A stretch of 64,000 nucleotides of DNA from Acholoe squamosa (taxonomy: Eukaryota > Annelida > Polychaeta > Phyllodocida > Polynoidae). This document shows, piece by piece, positions 43,840 through 55,060 of the stretch. Under the pieces are notes generated by a model, which was not told the origin of the DNA, ran no database searches, and saw nothing but the letters and a program-made list of their open reading frames with translations. The stretch is taken from positions 6,840,427 to 6,904,426 of the forward strand of contig OX439035.1 of assembly GCA_949317995.1 (NCBI GenBank), read 5' to 3'. A program made the translations under genes and the position numbers. Position 1 is the stretch's first letter, and each line of letters starts with the position of its first letter.

Positions 43840-44170
43840 CCATATGCGTGGGCTCGGGCCAACATGCTTGTGTTTTGTCATGGGAATTTGTCATTGGAAT
43901 TGGACCAGACAAATAAAAGAACACTTGCTATCGTTTGAGATGAGTAGGGGCACGAAGCTTAGATACTATTCTTGGTAGGGGAATAAAGCCCCGGTAGTGG
44001 TTTTCTCCCACACCCCACCTTATTTAGATTAGATCATTTATCTCATAGATTTGGTAATCTATAGATTTGATCACTGCCATGTCAGGCAAGCAGCATGTTT
44101 AATCCTGTCTAGCTGTTTGAGCAAGCAGCTTTTAAATACCTGTCCAGAAAGAGAAAGAAAGGACTTAGTG
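43840..44170 (-). repeat. Dispersed repeat shared (inverted) with 60740-61040
   Basis: Shared words (one orientation): caaataaaagaacacttgct, gtaggggaataaagccc and gatttggt...catagat...gatcactgc. The ORF at 43649-43978 lies mostly in this repeat and is not called. Confidence 0.65.
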
Positions 44171-44271
44171 TCTGTTCAAACACAGTAACTCTGCCAATTC
44201 TAAATAGGATTATTGGAGGTAAAATCAACCAAACCAAACCAATTAGTCACTTAATTTAATATCATTTTCAG

Positions 44272-44430
44272 TGGCGGAACCAGCATTTTGAAAAGAATGG
44301 GGCGCGTCCATCATTTGCTACATATTTGTCTCCATATTTGAGGTCAGAAAGATGGTACATGAACTCTTAACCACAGTGGAAAAAGAGGGGACAAGCACCC
44401 CCAACTGCCCCATCCCCCAATCTGAATCTG
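44272..44430. repeat. Diverged copy of the 13440 MITE
   Basis: Left end tggcggaaccagcattttga and right part cccccaatctgaatctgcca parallel the 13440-13598 element. Confidence 0.5.
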
Positions 44431-44527
44431 CCATAGATATTGTTGTCAGGTTATCCCTACCACTCCTGGCGTATAAACTGTCTGAGGTGCACAGCTCTTG
44501 CAATGGTGACTACCATGATGCCCCGCA

Positions 44528-45780
44528 GCAGGGCTCAGCCCACTAAGGGCCCCGCTAACCAGAAGTACACAGGGTATTTCTGTTTGACCCACTAAGGACC
44601 CTGCTAACCGGAAGTACACAGGGTATTTCTGTTTGACCCACTAAGGGCCCCGATAACCAGAAATACACAGGGTATTTCTGTTTGACCCACTAAGGGCCCC
44701 GCTAACCAGAAGTACACAGGGTATTTCTGTTTGACCCACTAAGGTGCCCTGCTAACCAGAAGTACACAGGGTATTTCTGTTTGACCCACTAAGGGCCCCG
44801 CTAACCAGAAGTACACAGGGTATTTCTGTTTGACCCGCTAAGGGCCCCGCTAACCAGAAGTACACAGGGTATTTCTGTTTGACCCGCTAAGGACCCTGCT
44901 AACCAGAAGTACACAGGGTATTTCTGTTTGACCCACTAAGGGCCCCGCTAACCAGAAGTACACAGGGTATTTCTGTTTGACCCGCTAAGGGCCCCGCTAA
45001 CCAGAAGTACACAGGGTATTTCTGTTTGACCCACTAAGGGCCCCGCTAACCAGAAGTACACAGGGTATTTCTGTTTGACCCACTAAGGGCCCCGCTAACC
45101 AGAAGTACACAGGGTATTTCTGTTTGACCCACTAAGGGCCCCGCTAACCAGAAGTACACAGGGTATTTCTGTTTGACCCACTAAGGTGCCCGCTAACCAG
45201 AAGTACACAGGGTATTTCTGTTTGACCCACTAAGGACCCCGCTAACCAGAAGTAGACAGGGTATTTCTGTTTGACCCACTAAGGACCCCGCTAACCAGAA
45301 GTACACAGGGTATTTCTGTTTGACCCACTAAGGACCCCACTAACCAGAAGTACACAGGGTATTTCTGCCCACTAAGGACCCCACTAACCAGGAATACACA
45401 GGGTATTTCTGCCCACTAAGGACCCTGCTAAGCAGAAGTACACAGGGTATTTCTGCCCACTAAGGACCCATTAAGGGCCCCGCTAACCAGAAGTATACTG
45501 GGTATTTCTGCCCACTAAGGACCCCACTAACCAGGAATACACAGGGTATTTCTGCCCACTAAGGACCCCACTAACCAGGAATACACAGGGTATTTCTGCC
45601 CACTAAGGACCCCACTAACCAGGAATACACAGGGTATTTCTGCCCACTAAGGACCCCACTAACCAGGAATACACAGGGTATTTCTGCCCACTAAGGACCC
45701 CACTAACCAAGAATACACAGGGTATTTCTGCCCACTAAGGACCCCACTAACAAGGAATACACAGGGTATTTCTGTTTGAC
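44528..45780. repeat. 49-bp then 43-bp tandem array (about 26 units)
   Basis: Left units (49 bp): cccactaagggccccgctaa - ccagaagtacacagggtatt - tctgtttga. From about 45366 the units lose gtttga and read aaggaccccactaaccagga - atacacagggtatttctgcc - cact (about 43 bp). Confidence 0.94.
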
Positions 45781-46016
45781 CCATTAAGGACCCCTGATGC
45801 ACACCTGTATCTGAATATCAAGGTCGGCATGATGCAGTAATAAAGTGCTGACGAACAGACTCGCCAGCACTTTATTGGTGCATCATGCTGACCCTTTAAG
45901 GGCGCCATGATGTATGAGTGACACCCTGGCGAGTTACTCGCCAGGGTTGCATTCATGTATCATGACGGTCAATGGGCATGATGCAATAAAGCATCAATGG
46001 CCCCGTAAAGGGTTAA
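45781..46016 (+). repeat. Family A MITE
   Basis: Starts cattaaggacccctgatgca, has tcgccagcactttattggtg and cgagttactcgccagggttg, and ends catcaatggccccgtaaagg then gttaa. It adjoins the array's last unit. Confidence 0.82.
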
Positions 46017-46017
46017 A

Positions 46018-46440
46018 TATTGGTTTCCCTGACCTCTTTCCCATTCACTTAGCTAATACAGATTTCCAATGTAACCCAGAATAGATTCATCTTCCAGATG
46101 GAACCAGTGCACTAGGTGGATTTAATTGATAACAATACGCCTGAACACTAGACAGGTTTTTTTTAAAAATACACACAATCAGGGAAATGGAGCTGGGCCC
46201 ACTGTTCGGGCTCGATATGGATGATGAACAATCCCTTGTGTGAATAACGCATTGTTTCAATTGTCTCCCTGAGAAAGCGGCTGCCTCATTCAAATATTAA
46301 ATCCATATGGATAAGAGAAAGAAAGGAGGTAGCGCCTACCGTCTTCTTTCTGAATGTGATCATTCATCGGGCATGGGGGGTGAATTATTGATTGTATTAC
46401 TAGCAACTACTCAGAGTGTGAAAAATGGTGATAATGTATA
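46018..46440 (+). other. Complex single-copy island (possible regulatory DNA)
   Basis: No repeat family. Rich in factor-like words: ggatttaattgataacaata, gcattgtttcaattgtctcc, aaatccatatggataag. The antisense 68-codon ORF has no recognised content. Confidence 0.3.
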
Positions 46441-46642
46441 ATCCCGGATACCGTATTCAATGTACTGAACCCATATTTCAGACTAAAAAGGTGCAAAAAT
46501 CTTCTATTTTGAGGGACATAAGGAATACTGTGCTATAAATGTTCATGTTAAACAAATCTAGCTCAGACTTAGACTAGTGTTTAGAGGGACATGTTAAAAC
46601 TCATAACAGACTTAAAGGATCATGTTCAAATTCAGCACAGAC

Positions 46643-47050
46643 TACAGTAATCTCTCGCGTATAAGGCGCAGCTCACCTATAAGGCGCACCCCCAACTCAG
46701 GGAGGTCTGTTTCACGTATAAGGCGCACCTCTGAGGGCAGATTTTTTGTTAATTTAGTACTGTTCTATAGTAAAAATACCCCCCCCCTATAGGGCGCACC
46801 CCAAACTCAAGGCAATGTCCCTCCCACGTATAAGACCCAGCAGCATTTTGTTTGGCGTATAAGACGCGCCTTATACGCGAGAGATTACCGGACTGTAAAT
46901 TATCTCCTATAAACCGCGGCTTATAGGAGGGTATTTGGCACTATAGAACAGTACTCAGTCTACTGTTTTCAAAGGACAGATGCACCTCCTAGCTCCCTCT
47001 AAAGTTGGGGGTGCTGCTTATACGAGGGTTCGGCTTATATGAGAGAAGGT
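46643..47050. mobile_element. Family B MITE plus adjacent diverged family B piece
   Basis: First element 46643-46892: tacagtaatctctcgcgtat to cttatacgcgagagattacc. Then actgtaaattatctcctata to gcttatatgagagaagg. Confidence 0.8.
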
Positions 47051-47307
47051 ATCGTACCCTTCAAAGGGACATATTTAAACTCAGCAAAGACTTTGCCCTT
47101 AAAGTTAAGCACAGACTCTGCCTTGGTAAAGTTATGTTCAAGCTCAGCACAAGCTATACACATCTGTAAAATGACATGGCCTTCCGCCCCTCCTCTCAAT
47201 AGGACAAGAGGCTCTGTAAAAAGATAGTAAGGTGAAATGGGGTGCGAGTCAAGGCGGCCGAAGCTCCCTTCTTATAAGTGTCCAAAAACCATACTATGAT
47301 TAAACCA

Positions 47308-47436
47308 CTCATGAGCCCTCCAAGTGTGTCTTAATGCAGGAGTGCATCATGCCCATTGGTGCATCATGCCGACCCACTTGGAGTGTATCAGCCCTGTAAG
47401 GCTGGCATGATGCATTAATGCATTAGAAGGGTCTTA
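47308..47436 (+). repeat. Family A MITE, short form
   Basis: Contains cttaatgcaggagtgcatca, gcccattggtgcatcatgcc and gcatgatgcattaatgcatt. Confidence 0.65.
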
Positions 47437-47499
47437 CAAGGCACTCATCAAGTAAAGGAGAACCCATCAAGGGGTCAAAAAAGGCATGCACCTGGAGAC

Positions 47500-47770
47500 T
47501 GCAAAAACTGACGCCACAAGCGACAGACCATCACAGGCTGATGCCGACGGCAGTGGCCTTTGGGATTTTCATTAAATGGCACTTGTAATGTAAAAATGTT
47601 TAATTTTGCCAGATTGCTTGGTGGAATTATCAAGCGATGTAAGGAGTTGCAATTTGTTTTGCAGGTATTGTTTATTTTTTCAACATGCCCTTATTCAGAG
47701 TTGTCATATTGTCCACATTTCTAAAATATCCCTATTAAGTCATATTCAAATTCCCAACAGACATACCATT
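47500..47770 (+). other. Complex single-copy island
   Basis: No repeat match. Contains ttcattaaatggcacttgta and gcaatttgttttgcagg. No coding signal. Confidence 0.2.
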
Positions 47771-47864
47771 ACCAGCTAGGAGGCTTTAAGTCTGGGTAGG
47801 ATTAGGCACCATCAGGACTCTTATCTGCTTAGCTAGCACTAGGGCAGAAGGACTACTGGTGCTA

Positions 47865-48085
47865 CTGTAAAGCCCGCTCAATGAGATGTCCCCGGTCATA
47901 AGCTGGGGGGGGGGGGATTTTCTAAGCGGGTATTAGTGCGTTTTTAATAGTTTCTACTGTAACCTATTATGATAAAACCCCAATCATAAGCCAGGGTAGA
48001 CTTACAGGAAATTTAAGATGGCAATTTTGATGTGAAAACCCCACAATGAAATGGGCTTATGACATCAGGTTTATGGTATAATCCC
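47865..48085. repeat. Family B-like element (cggtcataagc subtype)
   Basis: Left actgtaaagcccgctcaatg, middle gataaaaccccaatcataag, right gggcttatgacatcaggttt then atggta. Confidence 0.55.
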
Positions 48086-48089
48086 CGAG

Positions 48090-48360
48090 CAGCATGGATG
48101 CACTTATTGCCAGCCCACCATGACGACGCAGGAGAATTCACCAATATCTCGATTTGACAACCGGCACCGGCCAAATAGCCGTATGTCCTGGGGAATTCCA
48201 ATTTCAAATCCAATAAACATGCCACGCCTGTCAGCCAAGCTAAAGATATGTTGTTAAGGCAGAGTTATACAGGGGTATGGGGAGATTCAGCTGATTCGGC
48301 TTGTAGTCATACCGATTCCCATTCCATTTAAAGCGAGAGACTATTCTAAAGGGAGTGGCA
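48090..48360 (+). other. Complex single-copy island
   Basis: Contains caatatctcgatttgacaac and aatttcaaatccaataaaca. Non-repetitive, with no clear ORF. Confidence 0.2.
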
Positions 48361-48629
48361 TAATGCGTAAAATTAAATTCCACCCTCAAGAGTGGTGAGA
48401 ATTTTCAGTAACCCTGGCCTCATAGGAGTACAGAAACCTTTTTTGGTCTCTGTTTCTAGCTTATTGGATTTTTCGCTGAAAAGGAGAAAATTAGTAATGC
48501 CCCCTTTTTCGAGATGCTTCAAGCGCTTTTGTAGCTTTACTCTCAATGGGTTTCCAAAATTATTCTTAGACCCCTAACCCACAATCCCCTATTGTCAATT
48601 TTCCTTTTACCTGTGAGTTTACTATAATA

Positions 48630-48715
48630 GATCCTGCGCATCATGCCCATAGGTCGTCATGATGCGCCAATGAAGTGGTGGCGAGACTACTTGTGTGCTG
48701 GCGAGACTACTCATT
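48630..48715 (+). repeat. Family A MITE fragment
   Basis: Contains gcatcatgcccataggtcgt then catgatgcgccaatgaagtg; a short gtgtgctggcgagactact piece is duplicated. Confidence 0.6.
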
Positions 48716-48959
48716 TCAGCCAGCCATTTTTGGCGGATCCGCAGACTCTTTGCCATACATAGCCGGTACTCAGCAAGATTTGGCTCTGAGACATTATAGT
48801 CCTACCCAAACAAGGAAGAAGGTATTTTCCTTCCTTTCTAAGCCCTTTTAAATCCCCAAGGTCTATAATCAAGCATATTAGAGGGTATAAAATCTTGTTG
48901 CTGTAATTACCCACAGAAGACCTCTTTTCAGAGACCCCTGTTAGAGCAGTTACTTTGCG

Positions 48960-49160
48960 ATTGGTCACTTTGATCCATCATCACTGCATTATCAAAGACC
49001 AATCTGTCTGAAGACGCTCCGTGTATGGCTTGGTAGAGGCCTCCGTTTGGCGGGAGAAATTTGATAAAGAGGCTGCTCGTTTCCATATCAATCGTGAATT
49101 GCAGTATGATAATGTCACCATGGTGACAGAAGACGGGCTGATGAAGAGCGAGCGTTAGGT
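48960..49160 (+). other. Complex island with TCF-like sites and an X-box-like palindrome
   Basis: ctttgatc (48968) and atcaaag (48991) are TCF/LEF-type words in inverted arrangement. gtcaccatggtgac (49114-49127) is a perfect palindrome close to, but not matching, the RFX consensus. Confidence 0.25.
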
Positions 49161-49164
49161 AACT

Positions 49165-49350
49165 TGTTAACCCTCTAAGGACCGCTACTGCAGGAGTGCA
49201 TCATGCCCATTGGTGGTCATGATGCACCAATGAAGTGCTGGCGAGCAGACTCACCAGCACTTCATTGGAGCATCATGCCAACCATTGTATCAAACCTGTA
49301 GAGTTTGCATGATGCATGAATGCAGCCATGGTGAGTAGCCTGGCATGGAG
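49165..49350 (+). repeat. Family A MITE
   Basis: Starts gttaaccctctaaggaccgc, stem accaatgaagtgctggcgag / ctcaccagcacttcattgga, ends near gaatgcagccatggtgagta. Confidence 0.78.
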
Positions 49351-49672
49351 TACTGCAGTATTGCGTATACGCCGCCCCCTATATCGAATATAGTGCATAG
49401 CTATATCATGTCAAATGGTCGTCATGATGCAGTAATGCCGTGCTGTTAGTTAAGTCAGGGTTATGACTCTTTGAGATTACCTTATATTATTGTTACCTTT
49501 TTCCCATACACATCTACTATGTTTTTTCACGAGTCATCTTCTTTCTGATGTGGCGATTGTTCAAGGTCGTGTTCACATGTACTGTTGTATCCGACGTAAT
49601 CTATTTGTATTCGCTATATTTATATTGGCAATAAAGGGAATTCAAACTAACAAAATTTGCCAGGACTGCCTC

Positions 49673-49785
49673 ATGCTTCCCTAGCCCACTTAAAGAGTGT
49701 ATGTCTCCTCTTTCCTGTCCTGGTGCATTATGCCGACCAGTCAGTATGATGCACCAATGCATCAGCAGCATGTAAATGGTTAAAG
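49673..49785 (+). repeat. SINE 5' fragment joined to a family A right end
   Basis: gcttccctagcccacttaaa is the SINE's 5' end. It stops at about 49721 and passes into tggtgcattatgccgaccag...gcatcagcagcatgtaaatg then gttaa. Confidence 0.65.
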
Positions 49786-50054
49786 GCGTCAATACAATAC
49801 ACACCCAAAACTGCCTTTCTGCATTTTACCACATACATCAGCCAAAACAAAGAAAAAAAATATTCGTTCGGAAAAAAAACACAACAATATAACAAGCTGA
49901 TTTCTTCGGCTGAGTGATATATTTCTCATTAGGCTCGGCCAAGTGAAAAAATGTATGTACATTTTAGTGGGATCATAAAACTTGCACCGGTGGCGCGAAG
50001 ATAGAACACCCCCTGGGGAACATTAATGAAATATAGAACCTATGCACTCTTTAA

Positions 50055-50250
50055 CTGTTAAAGGGCTGCTGATACATAATGGCTATTGTTTGTCATGATG
50101 CATGAATGCAGCCCTGGCGAGTTACTCACCCAGGGCTGCATTCAAGCATCATGTCGACCCTACAGGTTTGATACAAGCCTGGATGTTAGAATCCTGCACC
50201 AATGAAGTGCTGGCAAGCAGACTCACCAGCAATTCACTGTAATAAGCTTT
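50055..50250 (+). repeat. Family A MITE
   Basis: Starts aactgttaaagggctgctga, has gagttactcacccagggctg, ends accagcaattcactg. Confidence 0.75.
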
Positions 50251-50465
50251 AACCCTTTAAAGGCCGCTAATGCAGGAGTGCATCATGCCCATTGGTCATC
50301 ATGATGCACCAATGAAGTGCTGGCGAGACCGCTCACCAGCACCTCATTGTAGCATCATGCCCACTCTACAGGGTTGATACATATGCTCCTGGAGGGTCGT
50401 CCTGATGCACCGATGAAGTGCTGGCGAGTAGTCTCGCCAGCACTTCATGGGTGCATCATGATGTT
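50251..50465 (+). repeat. Family A MITE, adjacent copy
   Basis: Starts taaccctttaaaggccgcta, stem gatgaagtgctggcgagtag / tctcgccagcacttcatggg. Confidence 0.8.
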
Positions 50466-50867
50466 GCCATAACTTTGGCCTAAGTGAGGGTTATCTCACA
50501 AGTCAGAGCCAGTTCTCATCAACCTTTAGCATAATCTGGGCATCTGCGGTCTGTATAACTACTGCAGGCATGGGGCTCCACCCCCAACCCCTCTCCCCTT
50601 ACTTCCTCCATCTGATGGTCAGCTCACAGATAGGAAGAGGGAGGATTACAGATATATAATCTTGTTATATCAAAGAGATTCTTATCCTAATGTTTTAATT
50701 TGTGGTGATCAGTGGATGTTTATTCTGCACTCTGTCTGTCTCAGTCTCATTTCACACTCTTCCCCACACATTCAGATAACTTATCAGTGATAACATCTGC
50801 TGGGAGAGTGTGCTCACTCATGCACATCCAACAGTTTCCAACAAGTTGGCCAAGGCTTCCACCTGCC

Positions 50868-51050
50868 TCTGGCTTCCCTAGGCCACTTAAAAGGGTCTAT
50901 TTCTCCTCTTTCCTATCCCCTCAGATGTGTGTGGTGCACATACGTGCGGGCACCGACACAGTCCTTTGTGACATTGTGTAACGCAGTTCTAGCCATGAAC
51001 ATGACCTTAGCTGTCGAAATGGCGTTAAACCTCTATTACTCACTCACTCA
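50868..51050 (+). mobile_element. SINE-like element with (ACTC)n tail, copy 2
   Basis: A 183-bp element from tctggcttccctaggccact to attactcactcactca, flanked by an exact 12-bp duplication, cttccacctgcc, at 50856-50867 and 51051-51062. Confidence 0.88.
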
Positions 51051-51643
51051 CTTCCACCTGCCCCTTATGCAGTGGGAGAGAAGCGGGAGCAGACTTCAGG
51101 GGTAGGTTTCCAGCCTACCTTTACCATTATAAGCTTGGTTTTATACAAGCAAACCAACAGAGTTGCGTTATTAATGCAGCAGGGGGCACCACCAACAGAA
51201 ATCACGCAGTTTGGCCACTTCCGCTGGGTATTACATAATAGATTCGTACGGGGATGTTCACAAAAATTGATGTAAAACTCTTAATATTGGTTGTATTGAC
51301 TAACCAAGCACATGTAAGGGTTTGGATTGATGAACCCCATGAAATGGTTATAGAGAAATTAGACTACAATGTAAGTATAAGTCGATTTGCTTGTCTTGAA
51401 ATGGTAAGGAATAGGCAAATTGCCCATCGAAAGTCCTGAATGTTGGGGTTAGTACGTAAACAAAAATCTGTACTATTCATGATAGGAGATGTGTATAGTG
51501 TGTGTGAAAGGTATACCCCCCCCCCACCCCACCCACACACGCCATCCCTCCCCTACCACCACCAACATGGCCGCCTCTCCTCCCTCCCCCTACACCCACA
51601 CTCAGCGCTCAGCGCACCCTTACCAACCAGGTGATTGTATTGT

Positions 51644-51657
51644 GTTGCCATGGTAAC
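51644..51657. promoter_or_regulatory. Canonical X-box (RFX site) GTTGCCATGGTAAC
   Basis: Exact reverse complement of the site at 40511-40524. It lies in a complex, partly C-rich stretch (51590-51725) containing cagcgctcagcgcaccc and ggttattgcggaccaaggc. No exon identified. Confidence 0.45.
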
Positions 51658-51763
51658 CTCACTGTGTGGGTGCCTGGGTGACTGCTGTTTGCTGGTTATT
51701 GCGGACCAAGGCAATCACAGTGTACCATATTATTGCTATCATTGTTATCTCCCCTCCCGTTCC

Positions 51764-51846
51764 TGCTTATGAGCTACACCCACATATAAGCCGCACCCTG
51801 GTTTGGGCAGGAGGCCATAAGCTGCACCTAGGGCCTGAAATTTCAA
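51764..51846. repeat. Family B fragment
   Basis: cacccacatataagccgcac then ggccataagctgcacctagg. Confidence 0.5.
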
Positions 51847-52522
51847 GTAAATTTCAAAAATTCAAATAAATTTCAAGTTGTGCCCAATGGACACACATGT
51901 CAAAAGATTACAACCCTTTGTTTATTGACTTGGAGGCATGCTTATTCCACTATTCTTCTACACTGCAGAAGTTATCTGTGTGTAGTTTTATTGTCTTGAG
52001 ACTACTGTCCCATTTATCGAAATATGTAATTATTTTGAGTAGAGAAAGCAAAGGTGTCGGGCAGAGAGCTTGCCTGCTGGGCACAACTCTTTTTTGCCCT
52101 TGTGCCCAATGGGCACACATTCTCCAAACTGATTTGTCGAGCCCTGGTAGGTTTTTGAAATTTAAAAATCTATTGATTAGAACAGAAATCATGCCCATTG
52201 AGCACCTTTTCTGAGTCAAAACTTTTATCACGTTATCAAAATAATTCCCAAATTTCCTAAGACGGATATAATCTGTTAATCCAATATTCAGTGGCTTAAG
52301 TTTTAGGCTGCAACTCAATCCCAAAGGGATGTCTAATGTTCTCATCAAAATAACATCGTCAGCGTGTCGTCACGAATTGTCCCTGACAATATCAACTTTG
52401 TAAAAAGCTGCTAAAAATAACTGTCGTGGAGGCAGAGCTCATGTTCCCATGTCCGAGTTTTTACTGCCAGTAGTGTGCTTGTTTACCCACAGCCACTTTT
52501 ATCAAAGCTTTGAAATCAGTCT

Positions 52523-52780
52523 TTAACCCTTTAAAGGCCACTGATGCAGGAGTGCATCATGCCTTTTGGTCGTCATGATGCACCCATGAAGTGCTGGCGA
52601 GACTTGCTTGCCAGCAGTTCATTGGAGCATCATGCCGACCCTACTGGGATGATACATAAAATCCCGGAGGGTCGGCATGATGCTCCAATGAAGTGCTGGC
52701 GAAGTCTCACCAGCACTTGGTGCATCATGACGACCAATGGGCATGATGCATTAATGCATCAGCGGCCCTTAAAGGGTTAA
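52523..52780 (+). mobile_element. Family A MITE, complete reference copy (258 bp)
   Basis: Ends ttaaccctttaaaggccact...gatgca and tgcatcagcggcccttaaag then ggttaa are inverse. Inside are three further nested inverted pairs: gcatcatgcc/ggcatgatgc, aatgaagtgctggcg/ccagcacttg, and catgcctttt...ggtcgtcatgatg / catcatgacgaccaatgggc. TTAA at each end is the likely target duplication. Non-coding. Confidence 0.88.
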
Positions 52781-52783
52781 CTG

Positions 52784-53330
52784 TTCAAAGGCCGTTAATG
52801 CTTTAATGTATCATGCCCATTGGTCATCATGATGCTTGAATGCAGCCCTGGAGAGTAACTCGCCAGGGCTGCATTCATGCATTATGCTGACCAGACGGGG
52901 TTGATAAATACCTGGAGGGTCGGCATGATGCACCAATGAAGTGCTGGCTAGTCTGCTCGCCAGCCCTTCAGTGGAGCATCATGCCGACCCTCCAGGGATG
53001 TATCAATTCAATAGGGTTGTCATGATGCATGAATGTTGGCCTGGTGGGTGGAGTGAGTGAGTGAGTAATAGATGTTTAACGCCATTTCGACAGCTAAGGT
53101 CATATTTCATGGCGAGAACTACATTACACAATTTCACAGAGGAATGTGTCAGTGCCCGCGCATATGTGCACCACACACATCCTGAGGGGATAGGAAAGAT
53201 GAGAAGTAGACCCTTTTAAGTGGCTTAGGGAAGCCCTGGCCTGGTGGGTAACTCACCAGCACTTCATTGAGGCATCATGACAACCAATGGTCATGATGCA
53301 CTAATGCATTATCGGCCCTTGAAGGGTTAA
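52784..53330 (+). repeat. Family A MITE interrupted by a SINE
   Basis: Left gttcaaaggccgttaatgct, many inverted modules, SINE at 53050-53236, then aactcaccagcacttcattg and the end cattatcggcccttgaaggg then ttaa. Confidence 0.8.
53050..53236 (-). mobile_element. SINE-like element, copy 3 (inverted)
   Basis: 187 bp, starting on this strand with the gagtgagtgagtgag tail and ending gcttagggaagccc. It is flanked by an exact 13-bp duplication, tggcctggtgggt, at 53037-53049 and 53237-53249, inside a family A element. Confidence 0.9.
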
Positions 53331-53479
53331 TGGACTAAGTTGACTTTGAAGGGTGAACTATGGTAATAAGCCCAAGGGTATAATATCTCTACTAAAGATC
53401 AAATGGGTTTTTTGTTTCACTCAACACAACTGTCACCTGACACTGGTCGCGTAGAACACACACCATGACATTCAACCCA

Positions 53480-53830
53480 GTCTACCAATAAGCACTACAG
53501 CAACCAGCGGAAAAAAACTTCTTTTACCCACAAACGCTAGGTGCCAGAGACGACTCACGCTAGTGGTCGAGCTGGGGCCAGATTGCATTCAACCGTGCCA
53601 CTTTCTTTGGCCCATCGCCCCCTTCAATAGCGTGTCAATTCATGATTCAATGTGTGAATGCTGAATGATTTGATCTTCGCAGCATGAGCTGCTAGGCATT
53701 TAATATAGAATCTGTCATGACCTGTGCTAATGCAAAACTTGCACTCCTTTTGGGTACAAGAATGTATTCGTCAAAATTACGCAACACATTTTATCCAGCA
53801 TTATAAACACAGGACTCCGTCTACATAATT
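53480..53830 (+). other. Complex single-copy island
   Basis: Contains gcgtgtcaattcatgattca and gaatgatttgatcttcgcag. No repeats or coding signal. Confidence 0.22.
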
Positions 53831-54170
53831 ATGTTGTATTCTTCTGATTTAGAGTGACAGTGAGAGATTGTATCTACTATAACCACTGACTATTATAGGG
53901 CCTGTTATAACGAACTACAAGATGGCACTGAGTATACAGTAACAGACTGTATATAATAACACTGACTATTAGACTCTGTTATAACAGCACTATACTGCTG
54001 CTGACACCTCGGTGCTGACACCTGACAGGAGGCGGTGGTCCTTCCCCGTTGGCATTATTCTTTACGAGCTGCTGCATGAGCTGCTCTCTCAATCAGTAGT
54101 GAGGCGAGCTGTGAGTCAGTCATTCACACGCTGGTGCTGCTGCGCCTTCCCGTGTAATACTGTGTCTATT

Positions 54171-54651
54171 GTAAATTCCCTCGTATAAGGCGCGGCTTGT
54201 ACCAGAACCCAGACCTAGCTGGAAGGAGGTAGGGGTTAGGTCTAACACACACTCAATATTTTTGGGTTCCAGGATAATAGGGGGGTCTGGGGGTGCCGGA
54301 AGGCCCTGTAGCTTATTGATTTTTTAAGATTCATTTATTAGAAAATAAAGCTATGCCATTTTAACTTTTCTGAAATTTTCACAAACTCAGGGTGTGGCTT
54401 ATACAAAGGAAATTTATGTTAGTAGCTGCACTGTCTTCTAGGGTGAAAAAAAAAATTAATACCACCGGGTAATACCCCACCTATAAGTCTGATTTTTCGC
54501 ACCCTCGTTTAAAGGTATCCTGAGTTAGAGAGGAAACTATAGTATAGGCCATGTATAAGGGCTAGAAATTGATGCCCCATCAACCGCACACACACTTTGG
54601 GCTGATTTGAGTTCTGGTACTTGCTGTGGCTTATACGAGAGAATTTACGGT
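54171..54651. repeat. Two family B elements
   Basis: First (54171-54425): gtaaattccctcgtataagg to gtgtggcttatacaaaggaa. Second (about 54455-54651): gggtaataccccacctataa to cttatacgagagaatttacg then gta. Confidence 0.7.
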
Positions 54652-54659
54652 AAATACTG

Positions 54660-55060
54660 AGGATTTACATTAAATATCCTTTCACACACTCCAGGACAGA
54701 TCAACACAATACTGTCAGTGCCTCTGTCAGATAATCAAACTAACACTGTCTAAAGCACACCTATTTACTGAAGCAGCGTCCAAAAGGCGCATGAGAGAAC
54801 AGAATCGACATCCCTCGAGTCGTTTATTACATCCCAATACCTCTCAGTGACTATGGTTTGCTTGCGTCTCCCAGGACTGTCTAATGCCCTTGCCAAATAA
54901 TTTCATCTTTATAATTGATTTAGAAGTGTCGTTTTTTTGCTGGGTGAGGCGGTGTTGTTTTTCTCAACACGTTCAGAGTTTAGCTTGTTAAGAGCTGCAG
55001 AATGCCACAAAATAATGGACTTTTTGTTATCATAGTCGATGAATGTGCAATGTCCTCAGA
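54660..55060 (+). other. Complex single-copy island
   Basis: Contains gtcagataatcaaactaaca and ctttataattgatttagaag. No repeats or ORF of note. Confidence 0.2.

Noticed and set aside
43649-43978. 109-codon ORF
   Set aside because: Largely inside a dispersed repeat that recurs inverted at 60.7 kb, where the frame is not kept.
51950-52348. 132-codon minus-strand ORF
   Set aside because: No recognised domain, and a duplicated cccaatg(g)gcacaca-type block suggests old repeat; not protein-like enough to call.
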